Below are positions 56,000 to 64,000 of a DNA stretch of 64,000 nucleotides, one piece after another. This DNA comes from Novosphingobium panipatense. GTDB taxonomy: Bacteria; Pseudomonadota; Alphaproteobacteria; Sphingomonadales; Sphingomonadaceae. A program made the position numbers and the translations under genes. The stretch is from NCBI RefSeq assembly GCF_002149965.1, contig NZ_MSQB01000009.1:59325-123324 (forward strand). Direction: 5' to 3'. Each line of letters starts with the position of its first letter. The stretch's first letter is position 1. The notes under the pieces were generated by a model, which ran no database searches, was not told the origin of the DNA, and saw only the letters and a list, made by a program, of their open reading frames with translations.

Positions 56000-58012
56000 A
56001 TGATCCAGTCCGTGAAGGTCAAGAACCTCTCGCTCTCGAAGGACAATGTCCGCAAATCCAATCGCGATGCCGACCTCGACAGCCTCGCCGATAATATCGC
56101 CGCGCATGGCCTGTTGCAGAATCTCGTGGTCACGCCGCTCAAAAAGGCAGGACATTTCACCGTCAAGGCGGGTGGCCGCCGCTTGCGGGCGCTCCAGCGC
56201 CTGATCGATTCAGGCCGGCTTGCCGGGGACCATGAGGTTCAGGTGCTGGTGCTCGAGGATGATGCCGGATCGGCCGAAGCGAGCCTTGCCGAGAATTTCC
56301 ACCGCGTCGCGATGAACCCGGCGGATGAGTGCTCGGCCTTCAAGCACTTCCTCGACAAGGGCGCGAGCGCCGAGGATGTGGCGAAACGTTTCGGCGTCAC
56401 GACCCGCTTCGTTGAGCAGCGGGTACGGCTTGCCGAACTGGCTCCTCTCGTCTTCGCGGCGCTGGCGGCGGGCGAGATCACGCTGGGGGTCGCCCAGGCT
56501 TATGCCGTCACGCCCGACGTCGATCGCCAGGCGCGCGTGTTCGAGAGCATGAGCCGGTCCTATTATGGCGACAATCCCGACAATATCCGCCGTGCGCTCC
56601 TCAACGGAACGGTCAAGGCGACCGACGCCAAGGCACGGTTCGTCGGCCGCGAGGCCTATGTCGGCGCGGGCGGCCGGATCGAGCGCGACCTGTTCGGTGA
56701 AGATGTGGACGAGAGCTGGATCGACGTGGAGCTCATCGAGCAGCTGGCCGCCCAGAAGCTTGAAGCGGCCGCGGAAGCGCTCGCTGCCGAACAGAAGCTG
56801 GCGTTCGTGACGCCGGTTCTCGCGACGCATGTGCCCTATGATACGGAGTGCCAGCTCCACGAATATCATCCGCCGCTGCGCGAATTGAGCGGGGACGAGC
56901 AGGAGCGCGTCGATAGTCTGTCGGATGAGGGCGACGCGCTCATCCGCGAACTTGAGACCGAACTCGAGGACGGCACGCCCGAGGCCGAGGCGGCTTCGGC
57001 GCGTCTCGCCGACATCGAGCGGGAACTCGATACGATCGAGGCGTCGCGCACGATGGTCGATGATGCGATCAAGGACCAGCTGGGCACCTTCATCTATCTG
57101 GCGCCCGATGGCAGTCCGCGGGTGCACAGCCGCATGTTCAGCGAGCGCGCCATCCGGCAGGCGGGCGAGGATGCAGAACCCGAAGCACCGTCCGGCAAGG
57201 TCGCGGCCTCCCGGCTCAGCGCGACGCTGGTTGACGAACTCGCGACCCAGCGCCGGCAGATCCTGGCAGCCCATGTCGCCTCGGATGCCGGGTTCGCGCT
57301 CGATCTCACGATATTCCTGATGGCGCACCGGACGGTGTTCGCCAGCAGCTATGTCCGGGACCACGCGACGCTGCAGGCGGCCGCCGCGAGCTTCCCGATC
57401 GTCAGCTTCCGCGATGAAGGCAGCGCGGCGAGCAATGTCCTGACCGAACAGCGCCAGGCGCTCGATGTGAGCTGGGCAGGCGGGAACACGCTGTCGTCGC
57501 GTTTCGATGCCTTCCGGCAACTGGATGAACAGGCGCGCGCCGATTGGCTCGCCCATGTCATGGCGCAGACGCTGGAGCCGACACTCAACGTCGACGATGG
57601 CGGGCGCCGCAACGGCTTCCACGATCATCTCGGACGGCTGCTCGACATTGATGTCGCGCAATGGTGGCGGCCCGATGCCCAGAACTTTTTCGGGCGGGTG
57701 AAGAAGGACGTCATGCTCGAAGCGCTCGACGAGATCGGCGGGCCGGTGCTGCGCGGCCGATACAAGGACGCCAAGAAGGGTGACCTTGCCAATGCCTGCG
57801 CTGCGCTCTGTTCGGGGCAGGGCATCGTCGAGGCCGAAGTCCGGGAAAAGGCGCTCTCCTGGCTGCCCGACGAGATGCGGTTCGACGCGATCGAAAAGCC
57901 CGAAAGCTTCCGGAGCTATTCCGCTTTCCTCAGCGATGAAGACGACAGCGACGGCGGGGCAGGGGAGATCGCCCCCGATGGCGATGCTGGCGACTTCGAA
58001 CAGGCCGCCTGA
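56000..58012 (+). CDS. Large ParB-domain protein
   Basis: A 670-aa protein starting MIQSVKVKNLSLSKDNVRKS. Residues 1-105 are a ParB/sulfiredoxin-type domain (LADNIAAHGLLQNLVV, AGGRRLRALQRL), followed by an HTH (DVAKRFGVTTRFVEQRVRLAEL, about 130-150). The long C-terminal part is acidic and unlike partition ParB. It is separate from plasmid partition (the true parB is at 47893) and probably acts with the helicase upstream. AAGGAG precedes the start by 7-8 bases. The frame is open upstream to 55949 without similarity. Confidence 0.8.
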   Translation: MIQSVKVKNLSLSKDNVRKSNRDADLDSLADNIAAHGLLQNLVVTPLKKAGHFTVKAGGRRLRALQRLIDSGRLAGDHEVQVLVLEDDAGSAEASLAENFHRVAMNPADECSAFKHFLDKGASAEDVAKRFGVTTRFVEQRVRLAELAPLVFAALAAGEITLGVAQAYAVTPDVDRQARVFESMSRSYYGDNPDNIRRALLNGTVKATDAKARFVGREAYVGAGGRIERDLFGEDVDESWIDVELIEQLAAQKLEAAAEALAAEQKLAFVTPVLATHVPYDTECQLHEYHPPLRELSGDEQERVDSLSDEGDALIRELETELEDGTPEAEAASARLADIERELDTIEASRTMVDDAIKDQLGTFIYLAPDGSPRVHSRMFSERAIRQAGEDAEPEAPSGKVAASRLSATLVDELATQRRQILAAHVASDAGFALDLTIFLMAHRTVFASSYVRDHATLQAAAASFPIVSFRDEGSAASNVLTEQRQALDVSWAGGNTLSSRFDAFRQLDEQARADWLAHVMAQTLEPTLNVDDGGRRNGFHDHLGRLLDIDVAQWWRPDAQNFFGRVKKDVMLEALDEIGGPVLRGRYKDAKKGDLANACAALCSGQGIVEAEVREKALSWLPDEMRFDAIEKPESFRSYSAFLSDEDDSDGGAGEIAPDGDAGDFEQAA

Positions 58013-58026
58013 GGCGAACGCCTAAC

Positions 58027-58060
58027 GGCGGGCGGCGCTTTCGTGTCGCCCGCCGCCCTT
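58027..58060 (+). terminator. Terminator-like hairpin after the ParB-like gene
   Basis: GGCGGGCG gcgctttcgtgt CGCCCGCC, a perfect 8-bp GC stem 14 bp past the stop codon, followed by a short pyrimidine run. Confidence 0.6.
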
Positions 58061-58104
58061 CATTGGCGGCGCTGAGGCAGCCGCTCTTTCGCGGAGTATC
58101 CACC

Positions 58105-59028
58105 ATGACCCAATCATCGGGCCGGCCCTCGCCGGCCGAGACCATCACGCGCGCCATCATCGACCGGCTCGAGGCCGGTGTGCGTCCCTGGGTACGGCCC
58201 TGGCGATCATGCGCCGCGCAAGGGCGCCCGCTGCGCGCCAATGGCGAGCCCTATCGCGGCATGAACACCTTTTGGCTATGGCTGGCCGCCGAGCAGTGCG
58301 GCTATCGGTCTCGCTACTGGATGACCTATCGGCAAGCACAAAGCCTCGGCGGGCAGGTCCGTGCCGGTGAGCAGTCGCAATTTGCGATCTTCTACAAAGC
58401 CTATTCGAAGAAGGTCGATTCATACGAACGTCCGGGTGAGCTCGTCGATGAGCAGCGCCGGGTCATGCGGTCCTATGCGGTCTTCAATGCCGATCAGATC
58501 GATACACTGCCGGGCGATTTCTATCCCGAAGCCCTCTCCCTCGTCCCGCCGGGCGACCGCCTCGGTCCGCGGGCGGCGCGCTTCGTCGATCGGCTGCCCG
58601 CGCGGCTGCGCAGCGGCGGCGATCGTGCTTATTATGATCTGCGCGCGGACGTCATCACCATGCCGCCGATCGAGCAGTTCGACACGCGCGCCGCCTGGGC
58701 AGCCACCATCGCGCATGAGGCCGGCCACTGGACAGGGCATCCAACCCGTCTCGCTCGATCGTTTGGGAAGCGCTTCGGCGATCACGCTTACGCTTTCGAG
58801 GAGTTGGTCGCCGAACTGACAGCAGCGCTGGTTGGCGCCGATGTGGGTCTCCCAACCGCCCATCTCGACGATCACGCGGCTTATATCGGATCCTGGCTCG
58901 CCATTTTGCGCAAGGATAATCGCGCATTGCTGACGGCGGCTGCGCGAGCGGAGGAAGCCGCCGGATTTCTGCTGCGGGCAACCGATCTCGCTTGCGAGGA
59001 TGATCTGGACGAGCAGGCGGCTGCTTGA
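58105..59028 (+). CDS. ardC: ArdC-like antirestriction protein
   Basis: A 307-aa protein. The N-terminal domain (about 1-140) binds single-stranded DNA in ArdC (AIIDRLEAGVRPWVRPW, YRGMNTFWLW). The C-terminal zincin-like domain has the metal-site motif IAHEAGHWTGH. ArdC shields incoming plasmid DNA from restriction during conjugation. ATG 58105 is chosen because it begins the conserved N-terminus. It forms one block with the helicase, ParB-like and DUF2493 genes. Confidence 0.85.
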   Translation: MTQSSGRPSPAETITRAIIDRLEAGVRPWVRPWRSCAAQGRPLRANGEPYRGMNTFWLWLAAEQCGYRSRYWMTYRQAQSLGGQVRAGEQSQFAIFYKAYSKKVDSYERPGELVDEQRRVMRSYAVFNADQIDTLPGDFYPEALSLVPPGDRLGPRAARFVDRLPARLRSGGDRAYYDLRADVITMPPIEQFDTRAAWAATIAHEAGHWTGHPTRLARSFGKRFGDHAYAFEELVAELTAALVGADVGLPTAHLDDHAAYIGSWLAILRKDNRALLTAAARAEEAAGFLLRATDLACEDDLDEQAAA

Positions 59029-59053
59029 TCTCTCCATGTCGCCGATTGCACCA

Positions 59054-59087
59054 TATCCATATATCCGCTATCGTGGATATATGGATA
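59054..59087. promoter_or_regulatory. Operator overlapping the arsR start codon
   Basis: TATCCATATATCC gctatcgt GGATATATGGATA: perfect 13-bp arms around an 8-bp centre. The arsR ATG (59081-59083) is inside the right arm, so ArsR binding would block its own expression. Confidence 0.8.
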
Positions 59088-59419
59088 ACGAATCTGTCAT
59101 CGTCGCGTTGGGCGCGCTTGCCCAAGCCACGCGCCTCGACGCCTTCCGCCTTCTGGTGCGTCACGAACCCGAAGGCCTTCCCGCCGGCGAGGTCGCCAAG
59201 GCGCTGGATGTCCCGCAGAACACGATGTCGGTGCATTTGGCGACCCTGGCGCGTGCCGGCCTGGTCACATCCGAGCGGCGTAGCCGGATCATCAACTACC
59301 GCGCCGATCTCGATGCGCTCCGCTCCGTGATGCTGTTCCTCGTCAAGGACTGCTGTGGTGGCCGGGCCGAGCTCTGCCATCCACTTGCGGATGAACTGCT
59401 TGCCTGTCGTGCTGCCTGA
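59081..59419 (+). CDS. arsR: ArsR-family arsenic-responsive repressor
   Basis: A 112-aa winged-helix repressor starting MDNESVIVALGALAQATRL. The HTH is near residues 35-60 (EVAKALDVPQNTMSVHLATL). A C-terminal CC pair (KDCCGGRAELCHPL, with another Cys 7 residues on) offers thiols for arsenite. The first of six genes in a tight operon; the frame upstream to 59000 is not used. It would leave the operator when arsenite binds. Confidence 0.9.
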   Translation: MDNESVIVALGALAQATRLDAFRLLVRHEPEGLPAGEVAKALDVPQNTMSVHLATLARAGLVTSERRSRIINYRADLDALRSVMLFLVKDCCGGRAELCHPLADELLACRAA

Positions 59420-59431
59420 AAGGACATCAAC

Positions 59432-59968
59432 ATGACGGATCGCCTGTTGAACGTACTGTTTCTTTGCACGGGCAATTCCGCCCGTTCCATCATGGCCGAG
59501 GCGATCCTCAGCCGTGAAGGGCTAGGCCGTTTCAAATCGTTCAGCGCCGGCAGCCAGCCCAAGGGCGAGGTCCATCCGTTCACCATTCATCTCTTGGAGA
59601 AGCTGAACTACGACGCAAGCCGGTTCCGCTCGAAGAGTTGGGAAGAGTTTTCCGGCCCCGATGCGCCGTCCTTGGATTTCGTGTTTACGGTCTGCGACAA
59701 TGCCGCCAACGAGCTTTGCCCGGTTTGGCCGGGGCAGCCGCTGATCGCCAATTGGGGGGTGCCCGATCCGGCCGCTATCGAGGACAGCGAAACGGTGCAG
59801 CACGCGGCCTTCTTCGATACTTACAGGATGCTGTTCAATCGCATCTCGCTGTTCACCAACCTGCCGTTCGAAGGCCTCGACAAGATGAGTCTACAGAACC
59901 GGCTGAACCGGATCGGCAAGGAACAGGGCCGCGCCGACCTCCCAAGCGAAAAGGTGCCGGGTGCATGA
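59432..59968 (+). CDS. arsC: Arsenate reductase, low-molecular-weight phosphatase type
   Basis: A 178-aa protein of the LMW protein-tyrosine-phosphatase fold. The P-loop CTGNSARS (Cys12, Arg18) is at the N-terminus, followed by FSAGSQPKGEVHP and FTVCDNAANELCPVWPG, typical of thioredoxin- or glutathione-linked arsenate reductases. It turns arsenate to arsenite for export. The start lies 12 bp after arsR; the stop overlaps the next start (ATGA). Confidence 0.9.
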   Translation: MTDRLLNVLFLCTGNSARSIMAEAILSREGLGRFKSFSAGSQPKGEVHPFTIHLLEKLNYDASRFRSKSWEEFSGPDAPSLDFVFTVCDNAANELCPVWPGQPLIANWGVPDPAAIEDSETVQHAAFFDTYRMLFNRISLFTNLPFEGLDKMSLQNRLNRIGKEQGRADLPSEKVPGA

Positions 59969-60405
59969 GCAATGCCGCAATCGATATCGTCATCTATCAC
60001 AATCCCGAGTGTGGGACGTCGCGCAACACGCTGGCGATGATCCGCAACGCCGGGATCGAGCCGCATGTGATCGAATATCTCAAGACGCCGCCCAACCGCC
60101 CGCGCCTGGTTTCGCTCATCGCCCGCATGGGCATCAGCGCACGCCAGTTGCTCCGCGAGAAGGGCACGCCCTTCGCCGAGCTGGGTCTTGCCGATCCGAC
60201 GCTCAGCGATGACCAGCTCATTGATGCGATGATCGAGCATCCGATCCTCATCAACCGGCCAATCGTTGTGTCGCCGCTCGGCGTGAAACTCTGCCGTCCA
60301 TCGGAAGAGGTGCTCGATCTTCTCCCGTCCGCCCAGCGCGGGGCTTTCACCAAGGAAGATGGCGAGCAGGTCATCGACGCCGCCGGCAAGAGGATCGGGG
60401 CGTGA
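59965..60405 (+). CDS. arsC: Arsenate reductase, glutaredoxin-coupled type
   Basis: A 146-aa ArsC of the Spx/ArsC fold. The active Cys16 is in HNPECGTSRNTLA; conserved Arg residues occur in LINRPIVVSPLGVKLCRP. It uses glutathione and glutaredoxin, so it is a second, unrelated arsenate reductase in the same operon. It overlaps both neighbours by 4 bases. Confidence 0.92.
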   Translation: MSNAAIDIVIYHNPECGTSRNTLAMIRNAGIEPHVIEYLKTPPNRPRLVSLIARMGISARQLLREKGTPFAELGLADPTLSDDQLIDAMIEHPILINRPIVVSPLGVKLCRPSEEVLDLLPSAQRGAFTKEDGEQVIDAAGKRIGA

Positions 60406-61469
60406 ACGCGACCGTCGCGGCGCGACCCAAGCCGGCGATCAACAGCTTCGAACGCTATTTGAGCGTCTGGGTGGCGCTCTGCATCGCTGTCGGCATCGCG
60501 CTTGGCTATTCGCTGCCGAATCTGTTCGCAGCCATCGCATCGGCCGAGATCGCGCGCGTGAACCTGGTCGTGGCTGTGCTGATCTGGCTGATGATCGTCC
60601 CCATGCTGCTCAAGATCGACCTCGGCGCGTTGGGGTCGGTTCGCCAACACTGGAAGGGCGTCGGCGTCACCCTCTTCATCAACTGGGCGGTGAAGCCCTT
60701 TTCAATGGCGCTGCTCGGCACGCTGTTCCTGGGATGGCTCTTCCGCCCGTTGCTGCCGCAGGGCGAGATCAACGCCTATATCGCCGGGCTCATCCTGCTC
60801 GCCGCGGCCCCCTGCACGGCGATGGTGTTCGTCTGGTCGAACCTGTGCGACGGCGAGCCGACCTATACGCTGAGCCAGGTGGCGCTCAACGACGTGATCA
60901 TGGTCTTCGCCTTCGCGCCGCTGGTCGGACTGCTGCTCGGGGTCGCCTCGATCACGGTGCCCTGGGCCACGCTGCTCATCTCGGTCCTGCTCTATATCGT
61001 CGTGCCCGTCATCGTCGCGCAGGTCATCCGTCGGGCGCTGCTATCGTCAGGCGGGCAACCGGCGCTCGATCGGCTGCTGGCGACGCTCGGGCCGCTGTCG
61101 CTGGTTGCGCTGCTGACGACGCTCGTCCTCCTGTTCGGCTTCCAAGGCCCGGCGATCCTGGCTCATCCGCTGGTCATCGCACTGATTGCCATTCCCATCC
61201 TCATCCAGGTCTACTTCAATGCGGGCCTGGCTTATTGGCTCAGCCGGCGCTTCGGCGTGGCCTGGTGCGTCGCCGCTCCGGCCGCGCTGATCGGCGCGTC
61301 CAATTTCTTCGAGCTTGCGGTTGCAGCCGCCATCAGCCTGTTCGGCCTCAATTCCGGGGCCGCGCTCGCGACTGTCGTGGGCGTTCTGGTCGAGGTGCCG
61401 GTAATGCTGTCTGTCGTCAGCATCGTGAAGAAGACGCGGCCCTGGTACGAGCAACGTGTTCCTGCATGA
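60402..61469 (+). CDS. acr3: Arsenite efflux permease Acr3
   Basis: A 355-aa membrane protein with about 10 transmembrane segments. Cys138 sits in LLAAAPCTAMVFVWS, the family signature, and an acidic residue lies in the TM segment VVGVLVEVPVML. It exports arsenite. The start is GTG, overlapping the arsC stop (gtga), and the stop overlaps arsN, so stoichiometry is set by coupling. Confidence 0.93.
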   Translation: MNATVAARPKPAINSFERYLSVWVALCIAVGIALGYSLPNLFAAIASAEIARVNLVVAVLIWLMIVPMLLKIDLGALGSVRQHWKGVGVTLFINWAVKPFSMALLGTLFLGWLFRPLLPQGEINAYIAGLILLAAAPCTAMVFVWSNLCDGEPTYTLSQVALNDVIMVFAFAPLVGLLLGVASITVPWATLLISVLLYIVVPVIVAQVIRRALLSSGGQPALDRLLATLGPLSLVALLTTLVLLFGFQGPAILAHPLVIALIAIPILIQVYFNAGLAYWLSRRFGVAWCVAAPAALIGASNFFELAVAAAISLFGLNSGAALATVVGVLVEVPVMLSVVSIVKKTRPWYEQRVPA

Positions 61470-61897
61470 TCGCTACACTGCTGGATCCCAGGTCGCTTTC
61501 CGACCTGATGGCGGAGCTGAGCGCGGCGGGTCTGCCTGCCAGTGATCTCGCCGAGGCGGGACGCCGCTTCTTTCGGTTCGAGGATGATGTTGGCATTGTC
61601 GGTTATGGCGGGATCGAAGGCGACGGCTCCGACCGCCTGCTGCGCTCGCTGGTCGTGAAGGCCGATCGGCGCGGATGCGGATTGGGCGGTGCCATTCTCA
61701 CTTCGGTCGAATGCGTTGCAGCTGATGAGGGCGCGACTAGCCTGTACCTGCTCACCACGACCGCCGAGCCTTTCTTTCGCCGTCACGGCTATGAAACAGC
61801 CGAACGGACCGACGTTCCTGCCGTCATCGCGCGATCGGCCGAGTTCCGATCGCTATGCCCGGCGAGCGCCGCCCTTTTGTATAAATGGATTGCCTGA
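61466..61897 (+). CDS. arsN: ArsN-like GNAT acetyltransferase
   Basis: A 143-aa GNAT protein. The acetyl-CoA loop reads [11 protein letters not shown] (Q/RxxGxG/A-type) and a C-terminal [17 protein letters not shown] segment follows. Members in ars operons acetylate organoarsenicals such as arsinothricin. The gene is nested between acr3 and arsH with start/stop overlaps. Confidence 0.8.
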   Translation: MIATLLDPRSLSDLMAELSAAGLPASDLAEAGRRFFRFEDDVGIVGYGGIEGDGSDRLLRSLVVKADRRGCGLGGAILTSVECVAADEGATSLYLLTTTAEPFFRRHGYETAERTDVPAVIARSAEFRSLCPASAALLYKWIA

Positions 61898-62637
61898 TGT
61901 CGCGTCTTCGTATCCTTCCCGAACCCGATCACATGCCCGCGCTGGACCGTGCAATGATCCGGCTCGATCTCGCCGCCGGGCTCGGCGCGCTCGAGCCGAA
62001 ACCTCGCATCCTCCTCCTCTACGGCTCGCTGCGCGAGCGGTCGTTCAGTCGTTTCGCGGTCGAGGAAGCGGCCCGGCTGCTCATCCTCTTCGGCGCCGAA
62101 GTGCGGATCTTCGATCCGGCCGATCTCCCGCTCCCCGACCAGATCAAGGACGATGATCACCCGGCGGTGCATGAGCTTCGCGAGCATGCGCTCTGGTCCG
62201 AAGGCATGGTCTGGTGCAGCCCCGAACGGCACGGCCAGATCACCGGCATCATGAAAGCGCAGATCGACCATTTGCCGCTCGAATTCGGCGGCATGCGTCC
62301 GACCCAGGGCCGGACCCTGGCCGTCATGCAGGTTTCGGGCGGATCGCAGTCGTTCAACGCGGTCAACACGTTGCGGCTGCTCGGGCGGTGGATGCGCATG
62401 TTCACCATCCCCAACCAGTCGAGCATCGCGATGGCGTTCAAGGAGTTCGACGAGGACGGCCGTCTCAGAGCCTCAAGCTATTATGACCGGATCGTCGACG
62501 TCATGGAGGAGCTGGTGCGCTTCACGGTGCTGACACGTAGCCATGCCGATCAACTCGTGGACCGCTATTCGGAACGCAAGGCGGCAGCCGCCAAGCGCGA
62601 CGCGGCCCAAGATCTGGCCTCACGGTCGACGGCCTGA
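61897..62637 (+). CDS. arsH: ArsH NADPH-dependent FMN reductase
   Basis: A 246-aa flavoprotein of the flavodoxin fold. The FMN loop is [14 protein letters not shown], with [20 protein letters not shown] further on, characteristic of ArsH. It oxidises trivalent organoarsenicals and helps against oxidative stress. The ATG 61897 shares a base with the arsN stop; ATG 61885 is an alternative four codons earlier. Last gene of the operon. Confidence 0.9.
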   Translation: MSRLRILPEPDHMPALDRAMIRLDLAAGLGALEPKPRILLLYGSLRERSFSRFAVEEAARLLILFGAEVRIFDPADLPLPDQIKDDDHPAVHELREHALWSEGMVWCSPERHGQITGIMKAQIDHLPLEFGGMRPTQGRTLAVMQVSGGSQSFNAVNTLRLLGRWMRMFTIPNQSSIAMAFKEFDEDGRLRASSYYDRIVDVMEELVRFTVLTRSHADQLVDRYSERKAAAAKRDAAQDLASRSTA

Positions 62638-62984
62638 CGGCCCGGCGCTTGCGATGCGACGCGCTTTCATGCCGTCCTGTGCGTATCGGGAGATCGGGTT
62701 GCGGGTGCCCTTCTTAAGGTCCTCCGCGCCATGAATGCCTGACGCGACAGGGCCTTCGCGCCTTTCGCCAGAGGATGCGGCACATGGGCCACCGCGCTGG
62801 CGGCGGCAACCCGAACGCTCCGGCCGTGTTGGCGCGCCGAGGCGCGCCTGCCCGCACCACCCGGACCTTATCGGGTTCCCCTTGGGCGTTGCCCGGCGGT
62901 GCCGCCGCCGCTTTTTCGATGGCCCGGAGGGTGCGCATCCGGCGGGAAGGCCGCCGGCCCTGCGACACGGAAAGGCAATCCCTC
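62638..62984. other. 347-bp leader of the DUF2493 gene; no separate gene
   Basis: Contains a symmetric GC element, GGCGCGCC ga GGCGCGCC, at about 62832-62849, and a small GC hairpin with a T-run, CGGCGGTGCCGCCG then TTTTT, at about 62895-62920. An upstream extension of the DUF2493 frame is open but shows no similarity. The region may be the seam between the ars operon and plasmid backbone. Confidence 0.45.
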
Positions 62985-63926
62985 ATGACCAGCTCCCTTT
63001 CAGCAGTGCTCCAAGCACTCGAACTCGGCCATCTCGACCTGGCGGGCGACCAACGCTCGATAGAAGCGCCGCCGCCGGCAGAGGCGCTCGAACAGACCGT
63101 CAGCGCCATCTGGAGCGATCTCTTCGCGCTCTTCCCCTTCACCGCGCTCGAACGCGACATCGAGGATCTGGGCTGGGGTTTCGTCAATCTCTTCCACCGC
63201 GCGGCCGCCAAGAAGCATCAGCTGATCGACCGCCTGACCGACGAGATCCGGCTCCTGCTCGCCGAGCAGGACGGGTCGGAGATCGCGACCGCCGACCTCG
63301 AGGACAAGATCGATCTCGCCCGCAAGGTCGAGCAGTCCGCCCAGGCCTATGAGGGGATGCGCGACACCGCGGCGCGCCACTATCTGCACGAGACCGGCCG
63401 CTCCTGGGTGCCCGCGACCGGCAACCGCATCTCGCTCGGCACGACCGCTGCGATCGTCGATGGCCGGGCCTATTTGCAGGCGCGGCGCGAGCGGGTGCGC
63501 GATGCCAATATGGTCCATGGCACGCCCGTGGTCTTCGCCGGCGGGCGCCTTCGCTTCGCCAGCGACGACGAGGCCAAGCAGTTTGCCGACAATCTGCTGC
63601 GGACCCTCAAGGCCGTGCGCGAACGTGTGGGCGACATGTATCTCGTCCATGGCGGCGACATGAAGGGCATCGAGCGTCTTGCAGCATCCTGGGCCGAGCA
63701 GAACGGCATCCAGCAGCTGCGGTTCGGCCTTGATCGCAAGCTTGGCGATCGTGCCGGCTTCCGGCGCAACGAGCAGATGCTCTCGGTCAAGCCGCGCTAC
63801 GTCATCGCCTTCCAGGGCAACGGCGTCACCGAAAGACTGGTGATCGAGGCCAAGGCGCGCGGCATCCATGTCGTCGATCGCCGCGGACCGCTCGGAACGC
63901 CGCCGGCGGCGTTATCCCGCGGCTGA
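62985..63926 (+). CDS. DUF2493 (SLOG-fold) protein
   Basis: A 313-aa protein. The N-terminal helical part includes a coiled region (about 85-135). The C-terminal DUF2493 domain, related to YspA and other SLOG nucleotide-binding folds, is recognised from VVFAGGRLRFASD, MYLVHGGDMKGIERLAASWA, and FRRNEQML followed by a FQGNGVTERLVIEAKARGI strand. These proteins occur on conjugative plasmids beside ArdC-like and SNO genes. Ligand and role are unknown. A strong terminator follows. Confidence 0.78.
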   Translation: MTSSLSAVLQALELGHLDLAGDQRSIEAPPPAEALEQTVSAIWSDLFALFPFTALERDIEDLGWGFVNLFHRAAAKKHQLIDRLTDEIRLLLAEQDGSEIATADLEDKIDLARKVEQSAQAYEGMRDTAARHYLHETGRSWVPATGNRISLGTTAAIVDGRAYLQARRERVRDANMVHGTPVVFAGGRLRFASDDEAKQFADNLLRTLKAVRERVGDMYLVHGGDMKGIERLAASWAEQNGIQQLRFGLDRKLGDRAGFRRNEQMLSVKPRYVIAFQGNGVTERLVIEAKARGIHVVDRRGPLGTPPAALSRG

Positions 63927-63934
63927 CCGCCGTG

Positions 63935-63961
63935 CCGGCCGCTTCGGCGGCCGGCTTTTCT
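63935..63961 (+). terminator. Rho-independent terminator with UUCG loop
   Basis: GCCGGCCGC ttcg GCGGCCGGC followed by TTTTT, 9 bp after the DUF2493 stop. Perfect 9-bp stem. Confidence 0.88.
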
Positions 63962-64000
63962 CAATCTCGCGGATTCCGGTGCCGGAGGGGAGGGGGCGGG

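Noticed and set aside
62775..62984. 70-aa N-terminal extension of the DUF2493 protein
   Set aside because: Arg/Pro/Gly-rich with no family similarity; the start at 62985 gives the expected domain layout.
1..64000. CRISPR arrays, tRNA and rRNA genes
   Set aside because: No regularly spaced direct repeats with unique spacers and no tRNA or rRNA signatures were seen by eye; a covariance-model scan would settle tRNA and small RNAs.

Overview
This GC-rich window looks like part of a large alphaproteobacterial plasmid, most likely from a sphingomonad (Sphingobium, Novosphingobium or Sphingomonas type). It carries an RPA-type replication initiator with parA and parB, iterons flanked by DnaA boxes, an anti-restriction/SNO-helicase block, an ars operon, toxin-antitoxin genes and several mobile elements. 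The host is inferred from gene families; there is no rRNA or taxonomic marker.

Layout. (1) 135-3209: a compact 3.1-kb transposon (resolvase, TniA-like transposase, TniB-like ATPase) with 48-bp inverted repeats that differ at two positions. (2) 3478-4716: a tyrosine recombinase with a GTG start. (3) 4732-40978: a 36,247-bp Tn5053/Tn7-like transposon. Both ends start TGTC, each end carries a series of 17-bp GAATAC-type repeats, and the element is flanked by a perfect 5-bp duplication (gctcc at 4727-4731 and 40979-40983). tniA-tniB-tniQ are at the left end and a long serine recombinase at the right end. (4) 40979-45041: backbone resumes with a dif-like palindrome, an HTH protein, an Xre/MbcA/ParS-type antitoxin split by an IS3-family element, and an antitoxin/RES toxin pair. 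(5) 45400-50099: oriV, repA, parB, parA. (6) 50367-63926: ssb, a toprim protein, a methyltransferase/strawberry-notch helicase, a ParB-like protein, ArdC, the operon arsR-arsC-arsC-acr3-arsN-arsH, and a DUF2493 protein.

The big transposon's cargo has three blocks. On the left is two-component system 1 with a PepSY protein and RND pump 1. In the centre, about 13 kb of minus-strand genes begins with a small secreted protein and a FecI/FecR/TonB-receptor set, then continues without a break into a polysaccharide deacetylase, three GT4 glycosyltransferases, a glycerophosphotransferase-like protein, a flippase and membrane proteins. On the right are two-component system 2 and RND pump 2. It reads as an envelope package: two regulated tripartite exporters plus a signal-responsive surface-glycan and TonB-uptake locus.

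The main result is the full delimitation of the 36-kb transposon and its insertion site. Removing it with one gctcc copy puts a dif-like site (9-bp arms, ATAA-N6-TTAT core) 62 bp upstream of the tyrosine recombinase start. The element therefore appears to have landed inside a recombinase/recombination-site locus, as expected of the res-hunting Tn5053/Tn402 family.
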